Positions 53,928 through 63,613 are shown, counted from the first letter of the stretch. The stretch: DNA of 64,000 nt from Jejuia algarum (GCA_947495775.1 CANMAQ010000020.1:16441-80440); one strand, 5' to 3'. Program-made: numbers and translations. Notes: generated by a model not told the origin, from the sequence alone.

Positions 53928-54599
53928 CTATTTTATCCCAGAACTATATACCCCTTCCATTTTCATTGGTTTTCCATCAAACTCTAAATCGGGTTCCGAA
54001 ATGATATTAGTATCTATGTTTAAGAACCCTGTACTATGTAATACATCTTCTATCTCCTTTTTTGTGAATTTATTAAAACCGTGTTGCGTTAATTCTATTT
54101 TATTCATAAACGCTTTAGATCTATACCCAATTAAAATTTTACCGTTAGGTTTTAAAACCCTATAAATTTCTTTGGTATTTTCTTTAAGGTTAGTCCAAAA
54201 ATAAATGGTGTTCGTCGTTGTTATATAATCAATACTATTATCTTCAAAAGGTAAATTCTCTACAGATCCGTTTATAAATGATACTTTTTCGGCTTCAATA
54301 AGTGCCTTGTTTAAGATTCTAGCTTCATCAATCATTGTTTGAGAAAAGTCAAGCCCTATATATTTTAGATTGTGAGCTAGACGCAATAAATCTTTAACAA
54401 ACAAACCGTTTCCCATTCCTATTTCTAAAATCAAACTATTAGATTGAGGACGTAATACTTTATAAGAATTTAAACAGATATGCTTATTCCCTTTATTCAT
54501 TTGTCGTCCTACTTCTTTTCCATCATCTCCATTAGGTTGTCTTAATTGAGTCGCTAGTTCTGATATAGATAGGTTACTTGTGTCGAATTTTTTAGCCAT
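53928..54599 (-). CDS. Class I SAM-dependent methyltransferase
   Basis: A 223-residue Rossmann-fold methyltransferase. The SAM-binding motif I is LILEIGMGNGLFVKDLL (about 61-77), followed by the acidic loop YIGLDFSQTMIDEA and the motif II/III region VENLPFEDNSIDYITTTNT. The substrate is unknown. It lies on the same strand as the NRPS operon but 663 bp downstream of it, so it could be a tailoring enzyme for the peptide product or an unrelated gene; the long gap argues for its own promoter. Confidence 0.8.
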   Translation of the reverse strand: MAKKFDTSNLSISELATQLRQPNGDDGKEVGRQMNKGNKHICLNSYKVLRPQSNSLILEIGMGNGLFVKDLLRLAHNLKYIGLDFSQTMIDEARILNKALIEAEKVSFINGSVENLPFEDNSIDYITTTNTIYFWTNLKENTKEIYRVLKPNGKILIGYRSKAFMNKIELTQHGFNKFTKKEIEDVLHSTGFLNIDTNIISEPDLEFDGKPMKMEGVYSSGIK

Positions 54600-55262
54600 A
54601 ATATGATTTAATAATGCAACTCGGTATACTAATACTGTAATTGATGCATGAGGACTCTCAAAAAAGATCGTAAAACAGGATTAACTGTTGATCTAAACAC
54701 AGAACCAGATATTAATTTTACACAATGCCGCTGTAGTCTTTTTTTATTATAATGTCTTTTAAGATACCTCTAAATTCGACAAAAATTTATTATTCAGGTG
54801 AAATTTGAAGATTAAATTTATGTGGGTAATTATAATTTTATTTAGACACTTACTGTATCCCCTAAGTTCGATATAGGAAAAACACTCTTATCTTAAAATA
54901 AGAGCAACCGCTTTATAGAGTCAATACCGCCTCATATAATCCCTTAACCTTGCCCTTAAAGACCTGTTGTTTTGGAGGGGGTATAGGTTTCTTTTATAGG
55001 CTCTATTCAATTAGAGTTTATAAAAGAAACCTTAAACAGATCCTCGTACTTTAATGTTGATTTTTTGAAACCCCCGACCAATAGTTGATATGCGAAAAAG
55101 AGAGGTTTGAAGAAAAAATCACAACGTGTTTTGACCGTATGCTAACGCATTAGGATGTATCTCCTAACGCGTTTATTAAAACAATAGAACCTCTTGAGTT
55201 TCTTAATAGTAAAACATTTAATGTCGTTTTCTAATTAAAAAAATGATGTTAGCCATATTATT
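54600..55262. other. Non-coding region downstream of the NRPS operon
   Basis: About 660 bp without an ORF. It contains three inverted repeats: a 7-bp stem at 54885-54904, a long imperfect palindrome at 54985-55032 and a stem at about 55144-55173 (aacgc/gcgtt and ttagga/tcctaa). None has a classic U-tract, so NRPS termination is not obvious. Confidence 0.5.
54985..55032. repeat. 48-bp imperfect palindrome downstream of the NRPS operon
   Basis: A 14-bp outer arm aggtttcttttata (54985-54998) pairs with 55019-55032. Two bases further in, a 5-bp inner arm ctcta (55001-55005) pairs with tagag (55012-55016). The structure is almost fully symmetric but lacks a T-run. It could be a fold in the NRPS 3' untranslated RNA, a protein-binding palindrome or a mobile-element remnant. 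Confidence 0.5.
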
Positions 55263-58200
55263 TTAAACAGTATACTCTTTTTGCATCTTAGGAAATGTAA
55301 TATTGATCTCTTGATCTAGGCGCTCTTCCGTATACTGAGTACATGGCACTTCAATAGGGAAAAGAGTTTTATTTGATTCGCCACTAATTATAGACTTTAT
55401 ATTTTCTGCTTCAAAATCTATAAACTTGACAATAGGTAAGCTAGTAAACGCATCACTTCTAGATTTTAATTTTATAAGCCAATCTTTTAAGGGCATTTTT
55501 TCGATTTTAGAAAAAGACCTGCTAAAAAAATATTCTAGGTCTAAAAAATTAGGATTGCATAAATGAAATATATCTGATACTATATGTTCTTTTAAAGACA
55601 TTTGTATTAGTGCTTCGGCGATAAAATTCACAGGTAAAACTGAGAACGTAACGCCCTTTGGGTAAGCGCCCAAATTGGAACAAGATTCCAACAACTGCGT
55701 AAACCACTGGTTGTTAGGTTTTTTAAAATCACCAACATGACCTGTTATAAGTCCTAATCTATAAATTTGGGCTGGAAAACCATTTTCTATAGCTCTAATT
55801 AGCACATCTTCCCCCACCCATTTTGAAGTACTGTAACCTGAAGCGCTATAATGAATTTCATCTTTTCTTGAGTCCTTCTCTTTAGCTGTTTTTTTAAGCC
55901 CCGAAGTTGTCGAGAGATAAATCACTTTTTTTAACACCTTGGTCGTTGCTAATTTTATAATTTCTTCGATACCTCCAACATTAACTTTTTTTAATCTTGA
56001 ATATGAAGAGAAATGATCCATGTGAGTAGCTGCATGATAAATATAATCTAGGGAGGCTTCAAGAAATTTATAGTGTCTATCATTTATTCCTAAATTTATT
56101 TTTGATAGATCTCCAATAACGGGCAGTATACGATCTTCGAAACCTTTTACATTAAGGCCAAAATCATTAAGCTGATTCAATATCTTTTGCTTTCCGTTAA
56201 ATACGGTATCGACTCTTACTAAACAATAAACATTAGACGTTGTACGTCGTAAAAGCTCATGTAGTAAAAAACACCCCACAAAACCAGTTGCCCCAGTTAA
56301 AAACACATGTTTTGGAGGATTAGAGTATTTATTAAGTTTTTTAATATTTGACGCATCAATAGCTAAGAAACTTTCTTTTTCTAGACGTACGACTTCACCT
56401 AAATATTCTGATTCTGACTTTGATATTGTTATAATCTCTACAAGCTTTCTAATGGTACCATGTAAGAACAATTGCTTAACAGTAACTTCCTTTTTTAATG
56501 TGCTTCTTATTACAGATACTAACTTTATTGCCAGAATTGAATTTCCTCCTATCTTAAAAAAATCATCAGTAATTCCTATCTTTTCAAGACCAATTACTTC
56601 TTGCCAAATATTACAAAGTTCTTTTTCTAATGTTGTGGAAGGTGCAACGTAAGTCTTTTGAGAGGTAAACTCGACGTCTGGAAATGTTTTTTTGTCTAAT
56701 TTACCATTAGTCGTTAAAGGGAAATTATCCATTTCTAAAAAACTAGAAGGCATCAAATAACTAGGTAGTAATTTTGATAATGCTATCGTAATGTCGCGTT
56801 CCTTTAGTTTACGATCTGCATCTAAAACATAGTATCCTACTATATATTTATCAATCCCTACAGACGTTTCTCTGTTTTTTACTAATACGCAACTCTGTTG
56901 GATTCCTGTAATTTTTAAAAGTGCCTGCTCAATCTCTGACAGTTCTATACGGTAACCCCGAATTTTTACCTGGCCATCCTTCCTACCAATATATTCTATG
57001 TCTCCATCAGGCAACCATTTTACTAAATCTCCAGTTTTATACAATCGTATGTGCCCTTTTTGTTTATCAACTTCTGTGGCAAATAGATTATTTACAAAAC
57101 AGTGCTTAGTTAAAGCACTATTATTAAGATAACCACGAGCTAATCCTGATCCTCCAATATAAAGTTCTCCAACTGCTCCTACTGGTACTGGTTTACGGTG
57201 CGTATCTAATATGTATACACTTCTATTGTTTATAGGCTTTCCTATAGGCACATTAGCTGCTTTAATTGGAGTATTTAAATTATAGATACATGTAAAAGTA
57301 GTACTTTCTGTTGGGCCATAACCGTTCAAAAAATGTTTAGGTTTACGTTTACTTTTTAAAATCTGATTGATTATTTTTCGATCTAAAGCCTCCCCTCCTA
57401 TTATCAAATAGTTTAAATTCTCACACCACTTAGGGTTTAAAAAATACAAGCTATCAAATAACGTCTTTGTCAACCAAAGAATTGAAATATGATGTGTTTT
57501 TATAAATTGTTCAAATTGCTTTACATCTGAAAAAAGTTGTTTTGAATCTTTAGGAATTACTAATGCACTTCCTTTTAACAAAGGCGCCCAAATCTCAAAA
57601 GTTGCTGCATCAAAAACTGGAGAAGACAAAAAGGCAAAGGTATCTTCTTGCGTTTGGTTTATAAAGTTATTATGAACTAAACTGATTACAGAATGTTGTT
57701 CAATCATAACCCCTTTAGGCACTCCTGTAGTTCCTGAGGTATAAATTACATATGCTAAATCTGTTGACTTGGTATAAACATAAAAATCACTTTTATCTTC
57801 TAATCGATATAAACTATTGTCCAAATCAATATACATTAACCGTTCTTCTGGGAGTGCACTCACCTTGTCGGTAAGTTCTTTTTGAGTAAGCACTAAGAAA
57901 GCATCTGTATCCTCTAAAATATAGTCGAATCGCTCCTTAGGATAATCGGAATCTATAGGTACATAAGCAGCTCCTGATTTTAAAATACCAATAATACCAA
58001 TAATCATTTCTAAATTTCTTCTCAGACATAAAGCTATTAAGGTATCGGGAGGTAACTCTTCGTTAGTTCGCGTTAGGTAACGTTTCCTAATAGATCTCGC
58101 CAACTGATTGCTCTTTTCATCTACATCTCTATACGTAAGTTGTTTGTTTTCGAATACCAAAGCAATAGCATTAGGTGTTTTTTTTGCTTGTACCTTAAAA

Positions 58201-59819
58201 AGTTGGGAAAGTGTTTGCGTGCTTGAAAAGTCTAAAGCTTTCGAATTCCAATTATAAACGATCTCTTGGTAATTTTTTGGCCTTAATATATCTATATCTT
58301 TTATCTTTTTCTTGGGGGTGTCAACAAACTGCTCTAACAGATATAAATAATCGTTTACGAAACGTTTTATTGTACTCTTTTTAAATAAACATGTTGCATA
58401 ATTAAATTGGCAAGTAATCTTATCTTTGCTATCGTCGACAAATACGGACAGGTCATATTGCGCTACGTCATGAGCTACATATCCTTTGTGTGGTCGTAAA
58501 TATTGATTTAAGTCTTCAGATTCTTCTTCTCGATTATCAAAACTTTGCACACTAAATACGACTTGAAAAATAGGATGATACGATGGGGTTCTTTCGTTTT
58601 CAATTGCAGCAACCAAATGTTCAAAAGGAAGGTCTTGATGGTACTGAGCTTCTATTTGGTTTTTATGCACTTGTAAAATGAGATCTTCAAAATTGTGATG
58701 ATCATTTAGTACCGTTCTGTTCACATAAGGGTTGACAAAAAAACCTATCAAGTCTTTTACTTGTCTATGATGCCTACCTGCCATCATACTACCTGTAACT
58801 ATATCTTGTTGTCCCGAATATTTATTTAATAGTATATGGAAAACACTTAATAAAAGGCTGTGCATGGTTACACCATGTTTCTTCGTTACAGATTTAATTC
58901 GGTCACTAAGAGCCTTACTTAGAGTCGTATTTTGATTAGCGCCTTGGTAATTGGAACTATTTGATCTGGGATAGTCTGTTGGCAGTTCTAATTGTTGATA
59001 TCCCGATAGTTTATTTTTCCAATACTCTAACTGCTCTTCTAGAACATTATGTGTTAAATATAAGCGTTGCCAAGTAGCAAAATCTTTATATTGCATTTTC
59101 AAATCAGGAGGATTAAAACTTGTATCGTTTTGGGTATACGCATTATAATAGCCATCGAGTTCTGATTTGAAAATTTCTGAGGACCATCCATCTGAAGCAA
59201 TATGGTGAATATTAATTAAAACAACCACTTTTGGGGTACCAGCATTCATAGTATAAAGTTTTACACGAATAGGGTATTCCTTTTTCAAATCAAAAGGGCG
59301 ATTAATTTCTTCTAAGAGCAGTGTATTTAACGCATTTGGTGTATTTACAGTCTCATTCTTAATCTGTAAGGCGGCTTCATGTATAACTTGAAATCCTTGT
59401 CCCATTTCTTCTTCTATCGTACTTCTTAGTATCTTATGTCTCGCTATAACGCATTGAATAGCATAACTAATGGCTTCTTTATCAGCAGGTTCTGAAACTT
59501 CAAAAACCATAGGTAGATGATAAGCATTAAACCCATTTTCATACACTTCTAAAAACCACAAACGCTCTTGCGCAAAGCTTAAAGGTGATTTTTTAATACG
59601 GTTATCAAACAATTCTTTTGCTTGAACAAAACGTTCTAGTGAAGTAATCTTATTTTGTTTTAAAAAAGCAACTAACTCAGTTCTATTTGTTTTAATAAAA
59701 TCAATAATTACTGCTTTTGTATTTTGTTTTCTAACATGTAAATTAAGGCTTTCATTATCCATCCAAATGGCTTCATTATTGAATGCTAATGCTATTAAAA
59801 AGTTATATATATTTCCCAT
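55263..59819 (-). CDS. NRPS elongation/termination module: docking-C-A-T-reductase
   Basis: A 1518-residue synthetase. Domains in order: an N-terminal TubC-like docking domain (about 1-62, with NNEAIWMDNESLNLHVRKQN); a condensation domain (about 68-510) with an intact HHxxxDG motif (HHIASDG, about 205-211); an adenylation domain (about 530-1045) with YTSGTTGVPKG, NGYGPTEST, YKTGDLVKWLPDG and NGKLDKK; a carrier domain with phosphopantetheine Ser in DDFFKIGGNSILAIKL (about 1090); and a thioester reductase (about 1165-1518) with NADPH motif TGATGFVG and catalytic YSTSK. The A-domain code read by eye is DAFWIGGTFK, which I recall as a valine code. Reductive release gives an aldehyde or alcohol. 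The gene starts 7 bp after the upstream NRPS gene. Confidence 0.93.
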   Translation of the reverse strand: MGNIYNFLIALAFNNEAIWMDNESLNLHVRKQNTKAVIIDFIKTNRTELVAFLKQNKITSLERFVQAKELFDNRIKKSPLSFAQERLWFLEVYENGFNAYHLPMVFEVSEPADKEAISYAIQCVIARHKILRSTIEEEMGQGFQVIHEAALQIKNETVNTPNALNTLLLEEINRPFDLKKEYPIRVKLYTMNAGTPKVVVLINIHHIASDGWSSEIFKSELDGYYNAYTQNDTSFNPPDLKMQYKDFATWQRLYLTHNVLEEQLEYWKNKLSGYQQLELPTDYPRSNSSNYQGANQNTTLSKALSDRIKSVTKKHGVTMHSLLLSVFHILLNKYSGQQDIVTGSMMAGRHHRQVKDLIGFFVNPYVNRTVLNDHHNFEDLILQVHKNQIEAQYHQDLPFEHLVAAIENERTPSYHPIFQVVFSVQSFDNREEESEDLNQYLRPHKGYVAHDVAQYDLSVFVDDSKDKITCQFNYATCLFKKSTIKRFVNDYLYLLEQFVDTPKKKIKDIDILRPKNYQEIVYNWNSKALDFSSTQTLSQLFKVQAKKTPNAIALVFENKQLTYRDVDEKSNQLARSIRKRYLTRTNEELPPDTLIALCLRRNLEMIIGIIGILKSGAAYVPIDSDYPKERFDYILEDTDAFLVLTQKELTDKVSALPEERLMYIDLDNSLYRLEDKSDFYVYTKSTDLAYVIYTSGTTGVPKGVMIEQHSVISLVHNNFINQTQEDTFAFLSSPVFDAATFEIWAPLLKGSALVIPKDSKQLFSDVKQFEQFIKTHHISILWLTKTLFDSLYFLNPKWCENLNYLIIGGEALDRKIINQILKSKRKPKHFLNGYGPTESTTFTCIYNLNTPIKAANVPIGKPINNRSVYILDTHRKPVPVGAVGELYIGGSGLARGYLNNSALTKHCFVNNLFATEVDKQKGHIRLYKTGDLVKWLPDGDIEYIGRKDGQVKIRGYRIELSEIEQALLKITGIQQSCVLVKNRETSVGIDKYIVGYYVLDADRKLKERDITIALSKLLPSYLMPSSFLEMDNFPLTTNGKLDKKTFPDVEFTSQKTYVAPSTTLEKELCNIWQEVIGLEKIGITDDFFKIGGNSILAIKLVSVIRSTLKKEVTVKQLFLHGTIRKLVEIITISKSESEYLGEVVRLEKESFLAIDASNIKKLNKYSNPPKHVFLTGATGFVGCFLLHELLRRTTSNVYCLVRVDTVFNGKQKILNQLNDFGLNVKGFEDRILPVIGDLSKINLGINDRHYKFLEASLDYIYHAATHMDHFSSYSRLKKVNVGGIEEIIKLATTKVLKKVIYLSTTSGLKKTAKEKDSRKDEIHYSASGYSTSKWVGEDVLIRAIENGFPAQIYRLGLITGHVGDFKKPNNQWFTQLLESCSNLGAYPKGVTFSVLPVNFIAEALIQMSLKEHIVSDIFHLCNPNFLDLEYFFSRSFSKIEKMPLKDWLIKLKSRSDAFTSLPIVKFIDFEAENIKSIISGESNKTLFPIEVPCTQYTEERLDQEINITFPKMQKEYTV

Positions 59820-59826
59820 GTTATGC

Positions 59827-62544
59827 TTACAATTTAATATTTATAAATTCCTCATTAACAACACTATCATAATTAAGAATTATTTGACGGATCGATTTTA
59901 GTTCATACAAGTTGGCGACTCTAACCTCTTTATTTAACGCTATACTTATTTTATGAGACAACTTTATGGCAAGAATTGAATTCCCTCCTATTTTAAAAAA
60001 ATCATCATTAACGCCAACTCTGTCAATTCCTAATACGTCTTTCCAAATATCACAAAGCTTTTTTTCTAATTCTGTAGTAGGCATATCATAACAATCTATT
60101 TCTATGCCGTCTAAATCGAGTAAGGCTTTCTTATCTAATTTCCCATTGACCGTTAAAGGCAAACGCCTGACCGCTATTAACTTTGACGGTATCATATACT
60201 CTGGTAATTTATCATGCAACGCACTTATTGTAAATGCATTACCATATTTATTCAAATAAGGGTTATTATATAAATCCTCTGACGGGATCGTTCTTACGTC
60301 CTTTTTTCTTTTTATCCCTTCTTCTGTACTATTTGATGTAATAATAACATCATACCGGTACCGACTTAACGCATTAACATAATCCCCTACTCTTTCCTTC
60401 ACTTCAATATTGATATTATTATATTTACGTTTTAAACCTAGAAAATATTTAGGGCTAATTAACAACGCTTTTTCATTTAAAAAACTCCTATCAACATCCT
60501 GATCTTCAAAATCTTGTGATGCAGATCCAAATCTCTCTTTTAGTACAGCCTCTTGTAATTCGTAATTTCTTACGTCCCCTATAAAAAGAGTTCCTCTTGG
60601 AGCTAACTTATCAAAACTTTGTTCTAAAACGTCTTCAAAATATTCTATATCTGGAAGATTCTGACTAACAGAATTCATGATTATAGTACTGTAAGTACTT
60701 TTACTGGGCAGTTGTGTTATCTGATTTGCAGACAAATGGTATAGGGCGACATTATGAGTAGGTTTTTGAAGCAATCTATTAGTACGATGATGCTCAATTA
60801 CGGTCTTAGAAAAATCCATCCCTGTAAATTTTTTCACATCACCTAATAAAGAAAACATCAATAAACCTGCCCCCACTCCTATTTCTAATGTATTTGTTAG
60901 ATCGAAATTTCTTATTACAGCTAATGTCTTATTTTGCCATTCCTCTATCTCTAGTATTGTTACCTCTGAGATATTACTTTTCAAATCGGTAGATTTTACT
61001 ACGTCTAATGGCATTTCAATCTCTCTTTCACCCCTCCCATCATGAAGCTGTTCTGATTTATCTATTACTGTAGAAGTGTTCCTAAAAGCATAAGTTGTAT
61101 TAGGAACATAATAACCTACCAAACGTTTATCTAATCCAGATGAAGTTTTTCTTTCTTTAACCAATACAGTACTTTGCTTAATCCACGGCATTTTTAAAAG
61201 GTGCTGTTCGATCTCTGACAATTCTATACGGTAACCACGAATTTTCACTTGATTATCCTTCCTACCTATATACTCTAAATGTCCTTCGGGTAACCATTTT
61301 ACCAAATCTCCCGTTTTATATAATCGTATATAACCTCTTTCCTTATCATCTTCAGAAGCAAATGGATTGTGCACAAAACATTGGTTTGTTAATTCATTAT
61401 TATTTAGATAACCACGGGCTATACCTGCTCCCCCTATGTAAAGTTCTCCAATTTCACCAACAAGAACTGTTTGCCCTTGTGGATTTAATACATACAGCTT
61501 TGTATTTCCTATAGCGCATCCTATATTGGTACTTATGTCTTTATTTCTATAGCGATGTATCGAAGCATATACTGTAGCTTCCGTTGGACCATAAGCATTA
61601 AATAACATTCTATCTTCTCGCCAACGCTCAACCAAGTCTGCAGAACAAGAATCTCCTCCAATAAGTAATGTCTTTATACTTTTCAATTTGGTCTGGGTTA
61701 AAGTTTCTAATAAAACAGGAGGAATCAATGCTGTAGTTATTTCCTGTTTATCTATAAAGTCACTTAGTAATTCTGCTTCTCGACGTATTTCAGTACTTAT
61801 AATATAAAGTGTTGCTCCCAGAGATAAACAACTAAAGATTTCCCAAACTGAAGCATCAAAAACATAAGACGCATATTGCAATACACGTGTACTATGCCTT
61901 ATATCTAATTCGTGCTTTTGCACCATTATTAAATTAACGACACCTGTATGTTCTACCAAAACGCCTTTAGGTGTCCCTGTAGTACCAGAAGTATAAATAA
62001 CATACGCTAAATCTCTTGAATTGCTATAAACTTCTAGGTCTTCTGTAGCTTCTACACGGTACAAATCATTATCTAAATCTATAGATAACAATTTTTGCTC
62101 CGGCAATATATTTACCTTATCTCCAAGTATGTTTTGAGTAAGAATTAAAAAAGTATCTGTATCATTAACAATGTAATCTACTCTATCTTTAGGGTAAGCA
62201 GGATCGATAGGAACATAAGCGCCTCCTGCTTTTAAAACGCCCATCATGCCAATAATCATCTCAAAACCTCTTTCTAAATATAAAGCAATTAAGGTATCGG
62301 GAGGTAAATCTTTATGGGTTTGAGATTTGTAACGCTTTCTTATAGATCTTGCTAATTGATTACTTTTATAGTTTAATTCTCTATACGTAAGGTGATCGCC
62401 CTCAAATATTAATGCTATTGCATCAGGTGTTTTTTCGACTTGATCTTGGAAAAGTTGAAATAGCGTTTTAGCATTAGGGTAATCCATAAGTGCCGTCCCC
62501 CAATTGTAATCGATCTCTTGAGAGGTTTTAGAATTTAATTGCAT
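59827..62544 (-). CDS. NRPS initiation module: A-(embedded N-methyltransferase)-T
   Basis: A 905-residue synthetase. It lacks a condensation domain, so it should load the first residue. The adenylation domain (A1-A8 about 20-450) has YTSGTTGTPKG (about 180), NAYGPTEATVY (about 315) and RGYRIELSEIEQHLL. A SAM methyltransferase is inserted between A8 and A10 (about 490-760; LEIGVGAGLLMFSLLG), the usual place for N-methylating NRPS modules. A10 resumes as LTVNGKLDKKAL (about 796), then comes a carrier domain with its Ser in IGGNSILAIKLS (about 853). The hand-read code is DAWLLGAVYK, suggesting a hydrophobic residue. The short tail ending EEFINIKL may be the partner of the next protein's docking domain. 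Confidence 0.92.
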   Translation of the reverse strand: MQLNSKTSQEIDYNWGTALMDYPNAKTLFQLFQDQVEKTPDAIALIFEGDHLTYRELNYKSNQLARSIRKRYKSQTHKDLPPDTLIALYLERGFEMIIGMMGVLKAGGAYVPIDPAYPKDRVDYIVNDTDTFLILTQNILGDKVNILPEQKLLSIDLDNDLYRVEATEDLEVYSNSRDLAYVIYTSGTTGTPKGVLVEHTGVVNLIMVQKHELDIRHSTRVLQYASYVFDASVWEIFSCLSLGATLYIISTEIRREAELLSDFIDKQEITTALIPPVLLETLTQTKLKSIKTLLIGGDSCSADLVERWREDRMLFNAYGPTEATVYASIHRYRNKDISTNIGCAIGNTKLYVLNPQGQTVLVGEIGELYIGGAGIARGYLNNNELTNQCFVHNPFASEDDKERGYIRLYKTGDLVKWLPEGHLEYIGRKDNQVKIRGYRIELSEIEQHLLKMPWIKQSTVLVKERKTSSGLDKRLVGYYVPNTTYAFRNTSTVIDKSEQLHDGRGEREIEMPLDVVKSTDLKSNISEVTILEIEEWQNKTLAVIRNFDLTNTLEIGVGAGLLMFSLLGDVKKFTGMDFSKTVIEHHRTNRLLQKPTHNVALYHLSANQITQLPSKSTYSTIIMNSVSQNLPDIEYFEDVLEQSFDKLAPRGTLFIGDVRNYELQEAVLKERFGSASQDFEDQDVDRSFLNEKALLISPKYFLGLKRKYNNINIEVKERVGDYVNALSRYRYDVIITSNSTEEGIKRKKDVRTIPSEDLYNNPYLNKYGNAFTISALHDKLPEYMIPSKLIAVRRLPLTVNGKLDKKALLDLDGIEIDCYDMPTTELEKKLCDIWKDVLGIDRVGVNDDFFKIGGNSILAIKLSHKISIALNKEVRVANLYELKSIRQIILNYDSVVNEEFINIKL

Positions 62545-63214
62545 ATTTTTATATTTATATATAAATCACTTTTTAAGAAAGACAAAACGACAACTAAAAT
62601 GACTGATTTTACTTTCTAAACATGACGTATAAACTTAAAAGTATAGCAATTTTTCTTTAGTTTTAAATATGTGTTTTTTTATTTTAACGTCCTATCCTAT
62701 AGAAAAGAAAGAATTTACTCATCTTATTTTGCAGCTAGCTTATTAATAATCAGCTTTAATACACTATAATTCTTATCGCCCTAAAGCCTAATAACTTTAA
62801 CACCCTTTTTTTAATTCTTAACATTCCTCTTATTTTTTGAATGTTCACCATCACTCGTGTTTTAGTACAAAGCCTTATTTAAGATTCCAAACTGAATATG
62901 AGTACTTCTAATGGCACAATACACCTTTATAACAAAGGCGTTTGTCTCCATTCTAACATCGAGAAAAAGATAAAATTGGAATAAATATACCAGAGGCCTA
63001 CTCTATTGTTCATGACTTGACATAAAGATTGGTCTTCAAGAAAAGCTAAATCAGACATAAACCTAATATCTAAGATAACGGTAGCAAACCCACTCTCGTT
63101 CATCTAAAAAAAATTCAGGCAAACAAAAAAAGCTGCCCTTTCGGACAGCTCTAAAATCTGTTGTTTTGTTATTACTGGCTTGTGCAATGGACACACCTGC
63201 CAATACATATTATG
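62545..63214. other. Upstream region of the NRPS operon
   Basis: About 670 bp, AT-rich, no ORF with motifs. It must contain the NRPS promoter, but no TTG-N19-TAnnTTTG match was found on the minus strand. The terminator of the second SPW-like copy lies at its right end (63131-63150). Confidence 0.45.
63131..63150 (-). terminator. Terminator after the second YHS/SPW-like copy
   Basis: agctgccc pairs with ggacagct with one mismatch around a tttc loop. On the minus strand a run of seven T follows. It is related in sequence and position to the hairpin behind copy 1 at 52065-52084. Confidence 0.8.
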
Positions 63215-63583
63215 TTATGCGGCACTTATAACTGTTGCCTCTTCTGATTTATGTAAGCTCACCACTGCTAAAACTGCAATGCCGTTCATCCAATAATAAG
63301 ATGCATCTAAGCCTTTAAATGAAAAGATAAAAGGCGCTATAATAAATACGATTGCCACTAAAAAGTCTACTATTAAATGCATTTTATAAGATACCACTTT
63401 AACTAATCCTAAATGATGGTCTGTGAGTATCGTTAAAATTAATGCTGCTATTCCCGTTACTACTGATAACTGTAGTGCTAAAGGGTTAGAGCTACCTAAA
63501 CCTAATAGAAAAGGAAGTACAATTAATGCTATAGCTACTGGATAATCTAAAAACGCGTGTATTCTCTTGGTTACAAATTTCAT
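63215..63583 (-). CDS. Small four-helix integral membrane protein (SPW-repeat-like), copy 2
   Basis: A 122-residue paralogue of the protein at 52158-52511 with the same four hydrophobic segments. By eye it differs at about six of the first 112 residues and has a different, slightly longer tail (EEATVISAA). Almost all substitutions are conservative (V/I, I/M, N/D), so both copies are probably functional and under selection. It lies 30 bp after the second YHS gene, the same spacing as copy 1. Confidence 0.75.
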   Translation of the reverse strand: MKFVTKRIHAFLDYPVAIALIVLPFLLGLGSSNPLALQLSVVTGIAALILTILTDHHLGLVKVVSYKMHLIVDFLVAIVFIIAPFIFSFKGLDASYYWMNGIAVLAVVSLHKSEEATVISAA

Positions 63584-63613
63584 GATTTCTATATTTTTTT
63601 GATTATCTATTTA

